From Halalkalibacter okhensis (GTDB taxonomy: Bacteria; Bacillota; Bacilli; Bacillales; Bacillaceae_D), in contig NZ_JRJU01000003.1 of assembly GCF_000787375.1 (NCBI RefSeq), positions 186,001-250,000 on the forward strand: a stretch of DNA of 64,000 nt, read 5' to 3'. Made by a program: the position numbers and the translations under genes. Below, piece by piece: positions 32,988-42,022 of this stretch (position 1 is the first letter of the stretch; each line of letters opens with the position of its first letter). The notes under the pieces are model-generated. The model was not told the DNA's origin. It worked only from the letters and a program-made list of their open reading frames with translations, and did no database searches.

Positions 32988-33353
32988 ATGAATACCCCAA
33001 TAATGAAAGAAGCTTATTCAATGCTGTATGAAATGGAAAATCATCTACGTTTAATTGTAAAAACAAACATGGAAAAAAAGTATGGGTACAGGTGGGTTTC
33101 CATCCTATATGAAAGACGAGACGAACAAACTTCATATTTCCACGAACTTGTCGCCTTCTTTGGAAAATACCCTCACATTCTGACCCATTTTAAACCAGAA
33201 CAGTTAACTTTGCTTCGGCAACTAACCCCAATAAGAAACAAAATCGCCCATTCTCATTTAATAACTGAAACTGAATATGAACTCCTAGAAAAATGCTATA
33301 AGATTGTAATTAAACAACCGATTACTAAACGAAGAAAACTTATAAAAGTTTGA
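32988..33353 (+). CDS. HEPN-like protein with RNxxxH motif
   Basis: 121 aa, helical, with RNKIAH (Arg 83, Asn 84, His 88). This fits the RNxxxH catalytic motif of HEPN ribonucleases; the preceding helices and HFKPEQLTLLRQLTPI resemble Swt1-like HEPN domains. AAAGGAG precedes the ATG, and the gene has its own terminator. It is one of only two + strand genes in the - strand prophage, and the only one in its early half, so it has its own expression and is likely accessory (RNA-cleaving toxin, defence or exclusion factor). No partner antitoxin is seen. Function is inferred. Confidence 0.7.
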   Translation: MNTPIMKEAYSMLYEMENHLRLIVKTNMEKKYGYRWVSILYERRDEQTSYFHELVAFFGKYPHILTHFKPEQLTLLRQLTPIRNKIAHSHLITETEYELLEKCYKIVIKQPITKRRKLIKV

Positions 33354-33406
33354 TAGCTTCTTATCCCCTAGAATTTTTATCCTTTTTTAGCCCGAAACCA
33401 GAAAAA

Positions 33407-33439
33407 ACGTAGGGCATTCTTCATACAAATGCCTTACGT
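33407..33439. terminator. Bidirectional terminator after the HEPN-like gene
   Basis: 12-bp stem ACGTAGGGCATT / AATGCCTTACGT (one G-U) with a 9-nt loop. T-rich on the + side and A-rich before it. Separates the + strand gene from the convergent phage regulator gene. Confidence 0.8.
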
Positions 33440-33468
33440 TTATTCACAATTCCTTACACGAGTTATAC

Positions 33469-33921
33469 TCATTTTCTTTCTAATAGTTGATTAGCCTCTT
33501 TCAAAGCTTTACTATGCAACCGATAAATCCAACGTAAATCATATCCCATAAGTGCGGCAACCTCTTCCCACGTACTACCTCCAAGATAACGTAGTTCAAG
33601 AACTAATTTGTGGGAAGGGTTCTCAATTTCAGCAACAAATTCTTTTAATTCCTGCTTTAAAGCTACCAACCTATCGATATCAGCATCGATTTCTTGTTCC
33701 AGATTCATTAACTTAACAAGAGTATTTTCCATTGGAGAGCGCTGCTTAGATCCTTGAACTGGGTCAGATTGAATAACCGATGTTACTTTTAGAGCATGGT
33801 TTCTTAACACAGCCACTTGCTCTAATTTACAATTAATTAACTGGTCAAGGCTAAAAGCCTGAGATAAGTATTCTTTTGCGTTCACGGTCATTTCCTCCTG
33901 TCTTGTAGCCAAATTAATCAT
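33469..33921 (-). CDS. DUF1492-like phage transcription regulator (sigma-like HTH)
   Basis: About 150 aa. The N-terminus is a long coiled coil (LMNLEQEIDADIDRLVALKQ). The C-terminus is a sigma-70 region 4-like helix-turn-helix (LELRYLGGSTWEEVAALMGY, then WIYRLHSKALKEA). Such proteins end the early region of many siphophages and are thought to switch on late genes. The ATG at 33921 with GGAGGG is preferred over the overlapping TTG at 33927. Confidence 0.75.
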   Translation of the reverse strand: MINLATRQEEMTVNAKEYLSQAFSLDQLINCKLEQVAVLRNHALKVTSVIQSDPVQGSKQRSPMENTLVKLMNLEQEIDADIDRLVALKQELKEFVAEIENPSHKLVLELRYLGGSTWEEVAALMGYDLRWIYRLHSKALKEANQLLERK

Positions 33922-33923
33922 AA

Positions 33924-34172
33924 TCAAAGCCCTCCTACTTCATTCAACTGTTTTTCACTCTCTAAATTGTACACATCAATAATTTCATTCCGAATATTAG
34001 CATCCAGAGATTGTATATGTTCAAAAGCTTTTAGCCTGTCCAGTTGCAATTGGGGTTTCGTTTTAAAGAAGCTGCAACCAACTCCTTCACACTGTTTCAC
34101 CCTTAGAACCTTGCACTTGCCATTCTTGTATGCGAAACAATCCTGTTCCTTCACTTCAATCATATTATCCAT
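33924..34172 (-). CDS. Small Cys-rich phage protein
   Basis: 82 aa. Four cysteines (DCFAYKNGKC, QCEGVGC) may bind zinc; the rest is helical. It overlaps the helicase gene by 8 nt. Function unknown. Confidence 0.6.
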   Translation of the reverse strand: MDNMIEVKEQDCFAYKNGKCKVLRVKQCEGVGCSFFKTKPQLQLDRLKAFEHIQSLDANIRNEIIDVYNLESEKQLNEVGGL

Positions 34173-35544
34173 GAGGAGTAACCTCCTTGTATTTATTCAT
34201 TCTGGCCTTTACTGCTTCAATGAGCGCAGCTTGGCTCGTGTCTTTATCCTCTAATGCTTTCATCACTCGTTCGTCAATCGTATCTTTAGCAACAATGTGA
34301 TGGATCACCACTGTTTGCTTCTGTCCTTGTCGCCAAAGTCTAGCATTTGCTTGCTGGTAAAGTTCAAGACTCCAAGTAAGACCAAACCAGACAATGGTAC
34401 TTCCACCTGTTTGAAGATTAAGGCCATGTCCAGCAGAAGCTGGGTGTGCTAAAAGAACTTGAACCTCACCTTTATTCCACGCCTTAATATCCTGATCTGA
34501 TTGGAGGAGCTTTGGATTAAGCTTTTTCAAGTGATGTAGGAGCCTGTCCTTATCATGCTGATAACCATAAAACACAAGTACCGGTTTTCCATTTACTGCT
34601 TCAATCAGTTCATCTAATGCTTTTAGTTTTTCTTCGTGAATATGCTTTACTTCTCCGTCCTCATCGTAAACAGCGCCGTTGGCAACTTGTAATAGCTTGT
34701 TAGCAAGCACTGCTGCTGAACCTGCCAAGACATCGGCTTCTTCAATCGATAAGATCAATTCTTTTTCTAATTGGTCATATTGCTCTTTTGCCTTTTTCGG
34801 CAGTTCAATAGGTATCACATTGTCCATTCGTTCAGGTAACTCGAGATAATCTTTGGCCTTCATACTTACACAAATGTCTGAGAGTTTTTCATGAATACTG
34901 TCTTCTGCACCTTCTTTTAGCTTCCAAGTGTAGACAATCATTTGATTTCTTTTATCCGGAAGAAAGTATTTCTCACGGTAACCAGTGACTGTTTTACCTA
35001 ATCGTTCTCCACCGTCCAGTAAATAAATCTGTGGCCATAAATCAATCAGGCCGTTTGGTGCTGGAGTTCCTGTTAGTCCGACTAACCTCTTAATAAAGGG
35101 CCTCACTTTTTTTAATGATTTAAACCGCTGAGCCTTCGATGATTTAAAGCTTGATAGCTCATCAATGACCACCATGTCAAAAGGCCAATCTGACTGGCAC
35201 CAATCTACGAGCCAAGTGACATTCTCACGATTGATGATAAAAATATCAGCTTTTTTGTGTAGAGCTGCCACTCTTTGCTTTTCACTACCGAGCACTTTTG
35301 TAATTCGCAGGTGCTTCAGATGGTCCCATTTTTCAACTTCTTCTTCCCAAGTAGTACTCGCTACTCGCAATGGGGCAATTACTAATACTTTTGCAACATC
35401 AAAGTAATCGTACATTAATTCTAAGATTGCAGTCAGCGTTGCCACCGACTTCCCCATTCCCATCTCGAGGAAAAGTGCTGATTTGTGTTTTTCAATAATC
35501 CACTGTGTTGCATATGCTTGATAGTGGTGTGGTTTGTAAATCAA
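34165..35544 (-). CDS. SNF2-family DNA helicase/translocase
   Basis: 459 aa. Walker A in LEMGMGKSVATL, motif II VVIDELSSFK (DEL in place of DEAH), motif III-like GLTGTPAPNG, and C-terminal motifs V and VI (ASAGHGLNLQTGG; QANARLWRQGQ). Part of the phage replication module with VRR-NUC and VapE, probably acting in DNA replication or recombination. Overlaps the VRR-NUC gene by 4 nt. Confidence 0.92.
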   Translation of the reverse strand: MIYKPHHYQAYATQWIIEKHKSALFLEMGMGKSVATLTAILELMYDYFDVAKVLVIAPLRVASTTWEEEVEKWDHLKHLRITKVLGSEKQRVAALHKKADIFIINRENVTWLVDWCQSDWPFDMVVIDELSSFKSSKAQRFKSLKKVRPFIKRLVGLTGTPAPNGLIDLWPQIYLLDGGERLGKTVTGYREKYFLPDKRNQMIVYTWKLKEGAEDSIHEKLSDICVSMKAKDYLELPERMDNVIPIELPKKAKEQYDQLEKELILSIEEADVLAGSAAVLANKLLQVANGAVYDEDGEVKHIHEEKLKALDELIEAVNGKPVLVFYGYQHDKDRLLHHLKKLNPKLLQSDQDIKAWNKGEVQVLLAHPASAGHGLNLQTGGSTIVWFGLTWSLELYQQANARLWRQGQKQTVVIHHIVAKDTIDERVMKALEDKDTSQAALIEAVKARMNKYKEVTPHG

Positions 35545-35819
35545 GTGACCATCTCCTCTAGCATTCGATCGACAGCTTCATAACTATCAATCTTATAAAC
35601 TTTAAATCCTAGTTCCTCCAATTGTTTTTTCCGTTTCTGTTGCAACAATCGTAGCTTTTTTGCTGGTGCCTTTAATTCAGCAAAGGCAATCTTTGAACCA
35701 TTAAAAAGTACCAACCTGTCAGGCACACCAGCGAACCCAGGAGAAACAAACTTTATTGCCAGCCCACCATGTTCCTTTACTTTCTTATTTAGCCTTTGTT
35801 CGATCCTAGCTTCATTCAT
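35541..35819 (-). CDS. VRR-NUC domain nuclease
   Basis: 92 aa, the small stand-alone VRR-NUC (PD-(D/E)XK) fold. GGLAIKFVSPGFAGVPDRLVL carries the acidic D, IAFAELKAPAK the ExK. Usually paired with an SNF2 helicase in Gram-positive phages; predicted to resolve branched DNA. Confidence 0.9.
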   Translation of the reverse strand: MNEARIEQRLNKKVKEHGGLAIKFVSPGFAGVPDRLVLFNGSKIAFAELKAPAKKLRLLQQKRKKQLEELGFKVYKIDSYEAVDRMLEEMVT

Positions 35820-35843
35820 GATCAGTCACCCCTAAAAATAAAG

Positions 35844-36085
35844 GTATACACTCCAATCCCAGTGTTCATGCGGTTCCTAGCCATTTGTATGCTCTGTATA
35901 CTTTTTTTGAGTGGACTTATACTTATATGTGTATTAGAGGGTATAGGGTGTATATATTACTCTCTATTACTCCTATTTTCTTTTTTATATAGAAGAAGGT
36001 ATACAAAGTATATATAGTATAAGGACTAACAGTCACAAGGGTTTGGGTGTATACTTTCAACCACTTTTAAAGTTTACAAGTATAC
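35844..36085. repeat. Five scattered GTATAC palindromes, possible replication origin
   Basis: GTATAC occurs at 35844, 35896, 35999, 36049 and 36080 in a very AT-rich gap with TATATA tracts between the VRR-NUC and VapE genes. Clustered short palindromes in AT-rich DNA inside a replication module suggest an origin or initiator binding array. No gene is seen in 35820-36073. Confidence 0.45.
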
Positions 36086-38494
36086 ATGTTCACGTCTAAA
36101 ACCTTTTTGCATGCCATACGTTTTATCGAACCTCACCGAACTCACTCTCTTCCAGCCGGGGGTGTTCTGGATGATCATATTAATTTCTTTAGCATCATAT
36201 CTTGTCATCATCGATACATCTTTTTGAAAGAGTTCCTCCCACACCATTTGAGCACACACTTTGTTGAGCTTTATAGTCTTCTCGGTTTCGTCATTTGGTT
36301 GGTCCATATGCAAATATGTTCGTCTCGTACCAATATCTAGCTCATACCAGTTGATCGGCACCGGTGTTTCAAGGTAACTTCTAATGCTCTCCGTAATTGG
36401 ATTTTCCTGCGTATGGGCTGCTTGAAGTTCTCCTGCTTTCTCTTCGATTTCTTTGCTTAAAGCCAAGGTCTCTCCCTTTTCATACAGGACCTTTGCTTCT
36501 GCCCATATTTGATCCACTTCATCTTCCGTTAAATCGTCCCACATGTTTTTACTGCCACCACCGTTTACTACGATTGGTAAGAAACGTCGATTTCCTGTTG
36601 GGTCATTTAAGAAGTCGTAATCATTTGTCGTTCCAAAAAACACGCACTGCCGCTTGAATGTTTCATTATGTCTACCATAAGCAACCCGAAAGGTGTCCTC
36701 AGACTTCGAAATAAAATGCTTCACCGCTTCCACATCTACTTTCTTCGTTGCTGTTAATTCTGCCATCTCCAAAATCCAAGCCCCTTGAAGCTGCTCATAG
36801 GCTTCTTTGCCCTTGACGGTAATTAAGGAGTCCGAGTGCCATTCTTTGCCTAGGAGCTTTATAATGTAACTTTTCCCCACGCCTTGAGGACCAACAAGGA
36901 CAACACAGTAATCAAACTTTGCACCTGGACGATAAATTCTTGTAACAGCTGCCACTAAGATAATTCGAGTAAATGCTCGTACACATTCGTTATCTTCAGC
37001 CCCAAGGTAATCAATCATAATTGTTTCTATTCGCTCTTTTCCGTCCCATTCAAGACCATTTAAATATTCTTTGATCGGGTGAAACGCATATTTCACTGCG
37101 ACTTCACTCCATGCATCTCCAATAATTCCGGCTCCCTTAATGCCATAGACAGAGTAAAGATAATTTCTTAAACTGGCATCATCGGTGTCCGACCAGTATT
37201 CTCCTCTATCTATACTCCGCCAAGGCAAGTCATCTTTGATAACCACTCGATGCATAAAGTCATTTAAAGCAAGTCGAACTTTCAATGCAGGGTCATTTTC
37301 AAGAATAAGGATGACATTCGGTGCACTCGAGACGATGTTGCCTTTTTGGTCTCTTGTTAAATCTGTTAACCAATCCATCTCTTCTTCTTCAAAATCTGCA
37401 GCTGCAAGGTTTAACTGTTCTTTCCCCAGTGTCAATTTTACCTGCTTGTCTTTCAACGCTTCTTCAACCATCGCTTTATAAGATGGCAATCGATTGATAG
37501 GCGTTCCTTCTTTGGCCGTTTCATCAAGGTCACCAAATAGATGAATACGAACCAAGTCAAAAGCATTACAAAGCTTTCCACCAATTGGATCTGTTGAATG
37601 ATGTGAATAAGCAAAGTCACCATTTTCATAAACCACTAACCCACCAGCAGTCGAACCAGCTGAATACGTGTAACGATTGGGGTCATCACAAGTGCTATAG
37701 ACATCAGCTAAGTATTTCTCTATCACATCCGTAACAGAGTATGTCCGACAAAAAGCACCGATGACTCCGTCTTTTGCTCTTGGATCTCCTTGCTTATCTG
37801 CCAGCTTCTTTCGATCTTGAACAGTTCTTGAGCTTTCCGGCCAATAGGATGAATCTTGCCAGTTCGGATACCTCGCCAACACAGCATCTGGGTCAATCCA
37901 AGGCTCGTCCAACACTTTAAAAACAAACTCACCATCTGATGGTGTTGAGGGCCAGTACATTAAACGATGGACTTGATAAGTTGTATCATCGAAAAAATCA
38001 ATGCCTAGGTCAGCTGCAATTCTTCTAGCAATAGGCACATATTCATCAGCAGTAACAGGTCTTGATAGAGGAATAACTAAACGTAACCTCGGACTTTTGG
38101 AATGATGTTTATGTGTGGAGTAGATGGCACATCCGTGGCCAAACATTGTCTCCACAGATGCCCATAAATCCCCTTTCACGAAGTCAGCATCAAGGGTGAC
38201 GAGCTGACGCCAAACAACACTATCATGCTTTCTTCTGCCACCCTTTAGCGTTCCACCAACAAACCCACCGACATCTTTAATCTCATCTTGCTTTGATTTA
38301 GAGAGCTTTTTGTACTCTTCATATGTTTCATGGGTTCTAACAGTATTGCTTAATTTCTGAACAACTTCAGACCAAAGCATTTCACGATTTTTCCAGTTTA
38401 TTTCTTTTCTGTTTCTGCCGATTGCAATCGTAAGGTTTGCATCATAATTCAAACTATGTGTTCTTCTTTCACCGAGCTCTTTCACACCTACCAT
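36074..38494 (-). CDS. VapE-family primase/helicase
   Basis: 806 aa. The N-terminal primase-like part includes LDADFVKGDLWASVETM and YSTHKHHSKSPRLRLVIPL. The C-terminal virulence-associated E helicase domain has Walker A VLVGPQGVGKSYIIKLLG, ELTATKKVDVEAVKHFIS, and FFGTTNDYDFLNDPTGNRRF. It is the phage replication initiator-primase. The ATG at 38494 is very close to AGGAGG, so a GTG three codons later may be used. Confidence 0.9.
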   Translation of the reverse strand: MVGVKELGERRTHSLNYDANLTIAIGRNRKEINWKNREMLWSEVVQKLSNTVRTHETYEEYKKLSKSKQDEIKDVGGFVGGTLKGGRRKHDSVVWRQLVTLDADFVKGDLWASVETMFGHGCAIYSTHKHHSKSPRLRLVIPLSRPVTADEYVPIARRIAADLGIDFFDDTTYQVHRLMYWPSTPSDGEFVFKVLDEPWIDPDAVLARYPNWQDSSYWPESSRTVQDRKKLADKQGDPRAKDGVIGAFCRTYSVTDVIEKYLADVYSTCDDPNRYTYSAGSTAGGLVVYENGDFAYSHHSTDPIGGKLCNAFDLVRIHLFGDLDETAKEGTPINRLPSYKAMVEEALKDKQVKLTLGKEQLNLAAADFEEEEMDWLTDLTRDQKGNIVSSAPNVILILENDPALKVRLALNDFMHRVVIKDDLPWRSIDRGEYWSDTDDASLRNYLYSVYGIKGAGIIGDAWSEVAVKYAFHPIKEYLNGLEWDGKERIETIMIDYLGAEDNECVRAFTRIILVAAVTRIYRPGAKFDYCVVLVGPQGVGKSYIIKLLGKEWHSDSLITVKGKEAYEQLQGAWILEMAELTATKKVDVEAVKHFISKSEDTFRVAYGRHNETFKRQCVFFGTTNDYDFLNDPTGNRRFLPIVVNGGGSKNMWDDLTEDEVDQIWAEAKVLYEKGETLALSKEIEEKAGELQAAHTQENPITESIRSYLETPVPINWYELDIGTRRTYLHMDQPNDETEKTIKLNKVCAQMVWEELFQKDVSMMTRYDAKEINMIIQNTPGWKRVSSVRFDKTYGMQKGFRREHVYL

Positions 38495-38648
38495 TCCTCC
38501 TACGTAACACAGTACCTAGGCCTTTCTTGGCTCCTTCCAAATTACCGGAAAGAGCCTGACCTCTTAGCGTTTTCATTGCATGTTTAGGAAGTACATCTTT
38601 GTAGCGTTTTAGATCAATTACAAATTTCATCTTGTCTTTGTCAGCCAT
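38469..38648 (-). CDS. Small phage protein upstream of VapE
   Basis: About 59 aa, basic (KMKFVIDLKRYKDVLPKHAM, then TLRGQALSGNLEGAKKGL). Overlaps the VapE start by 26 nt. The ATG at 38648 with GGGAAGTG is chosen over 38690. Function unknown; similar short basic proteins occur at this place in related phages. Confidence 0.6.
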   Translation of the reverse strand: MADKDKMKFVIDLKRYKDVLPKHAMKTLRGQALSGNLEGAKKGLGTVLRRRNGRCERAR

Positions 38649-38664
38649 ACTCGACACTTCCCTG

Positions 38665-39489
38665 TTATGCAGTCTTATTGGTTCGTTCAATTAAAGGTAC
38701 TAGCCTCTTTTCACGTTTTAACAACTCATAGAGAAACAGTCGCCCTTTCTGAGTCCAGTATGTGTGCATAACGCTTTTATCTGCATCAATGGCGTGGGTT
38801 TTCGATTGGGTATAGCCCATCTCCGCATACTTTTGATATAGGAGCCATGTTTTGCCCATTTTATATTGAACACCCAACTCATGAAGCAGAGCATTTAACT
38901 TTCTTGCAGACAGTCCATAATCTTTCGCAATCAGGCTGATTGGTACAACCGATTTATTCTGAAGAACCAAGTCGTAATAGGATGCTTTCGGCTTTAATTC
39001 ACCAATGATTTGCTTGTGTTGGGCATTTTCAAGCTCCAATTTCTTAGCTTTATCTTTTGCTTCTTTATACTCGGTGAAAATTTTAATTCCCAATTCTGGA
39101 TTTTTAAGAATGTTATTTAAAAGCGACTCCGATGCATACAATCCATGCTTTCGGATATCTGGTAGCACTTCGTCAAACACCCAACGCTCAAATCGCTCAG
39201 CCATATCTAGATTCGATTTAGCAATCAGGCGATAAAGGTTGCCTTCATTAATGAACTTTTTCTCAACTTGCTGCACCGCATCAGTACCATCTGCCTTTTT
39301 CCCCGTCACTACCCCTACTGAACGAATCGTTACCCCGGGGGTCTTACAGTGGTCTTTAATTGCCTTGTTCGGGTTTTTATAACCTAAAATTTTCGCTACC
39401 TCTGTTGCTGGAAAATATTCTTTTCCGTCAATCACCATAATTTCTAACTGACCAAATTCCGAAGAATGAAACACTTGTAAACTATTCAT
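38665..39489 (-). CDS. Phage antirepressor (BRO-N and KilA-C type)
   Basis: 274 aa. The N-terminal BRO-N domain (GKEYFPATEVAKILGYKNPN, RFERWVFDEVLPDIRKHG) is followed by a coiled coil and a C-terminal KilA-C domain (ISLIAKDYGLSARKLNALLH). Antirepressors relieve lysogenic repression. AGGAGG precedes the ATG. No matching repressor gene is seen in the prophage part of the window. Confidence 0.88.
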   Translation of the reverse strand: MNSLQVFHSSEFGQLEIMVIDGKEYFPATEVAKILGYKNPNKAIKDHCKTPGVTIRSVGVVTGKKADGTDAVQQVEKKFINEGNLYRLIAKSNLDMAERFERWVFDEVLPDIRKHGLYASESLLNNILKNPELGIKIFTEYKEAKDKAKKLELENAQHKQIIGELKPKASYYDLVLQNKSVVPISLIAKDYGLSARKLNALLHELGVQYKMGKTWLLYQKYAEMGYTQSKTHAIDADKSVMHTYWTQKGRLFLYELLKREKRLVPLIERTNKTA

Positions 39490-39511
39490 CTTTTATTTCC
39501 TCCTGTTCGAT

Positions 39512-41467
39512 TTAATCTTTCATGTAATAATCCGTTTCAAAACTATCCGCTCCTAACGGTAAACCCGGAGCCCATTTAATCGGTTGACCCATTACCTTTT
39601 CTACCTCTTCCTTTGACCCTGTTCCAACTGGTACATCCAAAATGACCTCATCATGAACATGAAAGTTTATCCGGTAACCAGCATCATTTAACTTCACCAT
39701 CGCTTCAGCAAGACAATCTCTAGCAATGGCCTGAATGATGTTCTCCGTCAATTTCCCGCCGTAAGTAGGAATCCTGCCCCACTGTTTGGAGCCTTGTTCC
39801 GTACCTTCATAAGTCAATTGCTCTTTACCAAAACGTTCATCAACACCCATTCTTGGTCTTACATAGGCTAGTGAACGTCCTGACGGTAAAGTAATAAATA
39901 AAATTCCTTTTCTATAATGGAAGGTGAGACCGTACTGCATCTTTACAACCGCTTTTTCTTTCACTGCTTTAATTGCTGCAGCTTCGACATTCCACCAAAG
40001 CTTTACTATCTTAGGGTTGGCCTCACGCCATGCAGAAACTAACTCTGGAAGTTCAACTTCAGTGAGGCCCATCTCTAAAGCACCCATTTGAGTTAGTGCT
40101 CCTTTTGAGCCACCGTACCCAAGAGCCAATTCAGCAATTTTCCCTTTCTGTCTCAAAGGACTACCTTTATCTATCGTTTCAATTGGCACTCTAAACATTT
40201 GAGCTGCAGAAGCTTCGTAAATCTTCCCATGTGACTGGAACACTTCCATCCGCCACCGTTCCCCAGCTAGCCATGCAATCACTCTAGCTTCAATAGCTGA
40301 GAAGTCCGCTACTATAAAGCGATGTCCCTTTGACGGGATAAATGCTGTTCGAATTAACTGCGATAATACGTCAGACACACTATCAAAAAGAATTTCCAAA
40401 ACTTCATAGTTTCCTGACTTTAAAAGGTCTCTAGCTATGTCCAAATCAGTCATGCTGTTTCTTGGTAGGTTATGAATTTGTACAAGCCTACCTGCCCATC
40501 GCCCTGTCCTATTCGCACCGTAAAACTGTAACAGTCCCCTTATTCTTTGGTCAGGGCACATTGAACGCTCCATTACCTCATACTTCTTCACCGATGTTTT
40601 GGACATGGCTTGCCTTAGTTCAAGCAACCTTCTCACGTCTGAATGTTCTACCTCGCCCATTAATGCCTCGACGTTTTTCTTAGCAAGGCTCCCCACTTCC
40701 ACACCCTGCTTTAATAACCAGCTTTTTAATTGTGCTGGACTATTGGGATTATCTAGCCCAGTTAAACCCACAGCTTCATTAAACAAATTTTCCTGTAATG
40801 TTATATCTGCTTGAATGGCATGTATAACTAGTTCTACATCCACTTGAACGCCCTGATCATTGATGTTTTGGTCCAGTTCCCAGAGCTTTTGTTCTGCCGG
40901 TGGAATTGGAAATGCTTCTAGTTTCTTTCGTATTTGCCTTTCCACTTCGACGTCTTGTTTGCAGTACTCTTTGAAACTAGTCCATTTCTCAACATCATGT
41001 TCTGGTAGGTTACGAGTTCTTCCACCATTTACTTTGGTAGCTTTGCACGGGATTGAAAAATAACGAATCAAGGCTTTTCCTTCTTTCATTTTCTGTTCAT
41101 TTAGCTTGAGACACTTTGCCACCCCATCAAGGTGTCCGGGGAGACCTAGCATTAAAGCATGAACGGAAGAACAACGCCACTGCTCAGGTGGCATAGCTGC
41201 ATTAAAGTATTTTGACAAACAAGTACGTTCGAAATTGGCATTGTAGGCAGTCTTAGTAACCATTGGATCCGTTATTGCTGCTAAAATGTCATTAGGTACC
41301 TTTTCACCAGAAGCAAGGTCAATGATTTGTACTTCTTCATCATCAACTGCATATGCAAGAAGTAATATTTCAAAATCTTCAGACTCACAGTAGTGGTAAA
41401 CCCCGTGTTTCACGAGGCTCACACTACTATACGTTTCTATATCAATGGACAAGGTCTCCATTAGCAT
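39512..41467 (-). CDS. Phage DNA polymerase, family A
   Basis: 651 aa. The N-terminal 3'-5' exonuclease-like domain (LSIDIETYSSVSLVKHG; DIET) precedes a pol I-type polymerase domain: FIVADFSAIEARVIAWLAG (motif A), LRQKGKIAELALGYGGS (motif B), VHDEVILDVP (motif C). It replicates phage DNA. Start overlaps the DUF2815 stop (TAATG). Confidence 0.95.
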   Translation of the reverse strand: MLMETLSIDIETYSSVSLVKHGVYHYCESEDFEILLLAYAVDDEEVQIIDLASGEKVPNDILAAITDPMVTKTAYNANFERTCLSKYFNAAMPPEQWRCSSVHALMLGLPGHLDGVAKCLKLNEQKMKEGKALIRYFSIPCKATKVNGGRTRNLPEHDVEKWTSFKEYCKQDVEVERQIRKKLEAFPIPPAEQKLWELDQNINDQGVQVDVELVIHAIQADITLQENLFNEAVGLTGLDNPNSPAQLKSWLLKQGVEVGSLAKKNVEALMGEVEHSDVRRLLELRQAMSKTSVKKYEVMERSMCPDQRIRGLLQFYGANRTGRWAGRLVQIHNLPRNSMTDLDIARDLLKSGNYEVLEILFDSVSDVLSQLIRTAFIPSKGHRFIVADFSAIEARVIAWLAGERWRMEVFQSHGKIYEASAAQMFRVPIETIDKGSPLRQKGKIAELALGYGGSKGALTQMGALEMGLTEVELPELVSAWREANPKIVKLWWNVEAAAIKAVKEKAVVKMQYGLTFHYRKGILFITLPSGRSLAYVRPRMGVDERFGKEQLTYEGTEQGSKQWGRIPTYGGKLTENIIQAIARDCLAEAMVKLNDAGYRINFHVHDEVILDVPVGTGSKEEVEKVMGQPIKWAPGLPLGADSFETDYYMKD

Positions 41468-42006
41468 TAACCTAAGATGTCATCGTCATCACTATCATCT
41501 GCAAAGTCCGCTTCAGCACTGCTTCGTCCACCTAGCGGTTCACCATCTGCAGTTTTCATAACGTGATTCAAGCCAAAAGTTGCCCCTTTGTTTCCATTAA
41601 CTTGATAAACATAGCAGTTCAAACTGACTCTTCCATAACACCCAGAGTAAAGCTCCGACGGATCTAAGATAGGGTTTAAATCCTTATCAACAATACCCGG
41701 CTTCAGCTTACTATTCGCATTAATGAAATATGAATTGGCATAAGCTGCATCACCTTCTCTATCTACATCTCCATCACGTAGAGGTGTTCTTAAATTTTTT
41801 GGTACTTTACCACCAAATTTATCTTTGTTATCTTGAATAGTTTTCTGAATAGCATCTTGGATCTTCTTCACAGTCCTCTTGTCCGATTTCGGAATGATAA
41901 TACTCACTGAATACTTCGGATCGCTTCCATTCACACTTACTGGTTGATGCGTATTCACATAACTTAATCGTACTGGTTCTTCATTTGTTCCAATCGTAAT
42001 TTTCAT
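41467..42006 (-). CDS. DUF2815 protein, likely phage ssDNA-binding protein
   Basis: 179 aa, beta-rich (IGTNEEPVRLSYVNTHQPV, YSVSIIIPKSDKRTVKKIQD, LYSGCYGRVSLNCYVYQ), ending with a very acidic tail (DFADDSDDDDILG) like single-strand binding proteins. Family context with DUF2800 and pol A in Gram-positive phages. Binding activity is inferred. AGGGAGG precedes the ATG. Confidence 0.82.
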   Translation of the reverse strand: MKITIGTNEEPVRLSYVNTHQPVSVNGSDPKYSVSIIIPKSDKRTVKKIQDAIQKTIQDNKDKFGGKVPKNLRTPLRDGDVDREGDAAYANSYFINANSKLKPGIVDKDLNPILDPSELYSGCYGRVSLNCYVYQVNGNKGATFGLNHVMKTADGEPLGGRSSAEADFADDSDDDDILG

Positions 42007-42022
42007 CGTTTCTTCCTCCCTA

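Noticed and set aside
32035-33000. A CRISPR array or retron in the repeat-containing intergenic DNA
   Set aside because: Repeats are only 10 bp, three copies without spacers, and no cas or reverse-transcriptase gene is present.
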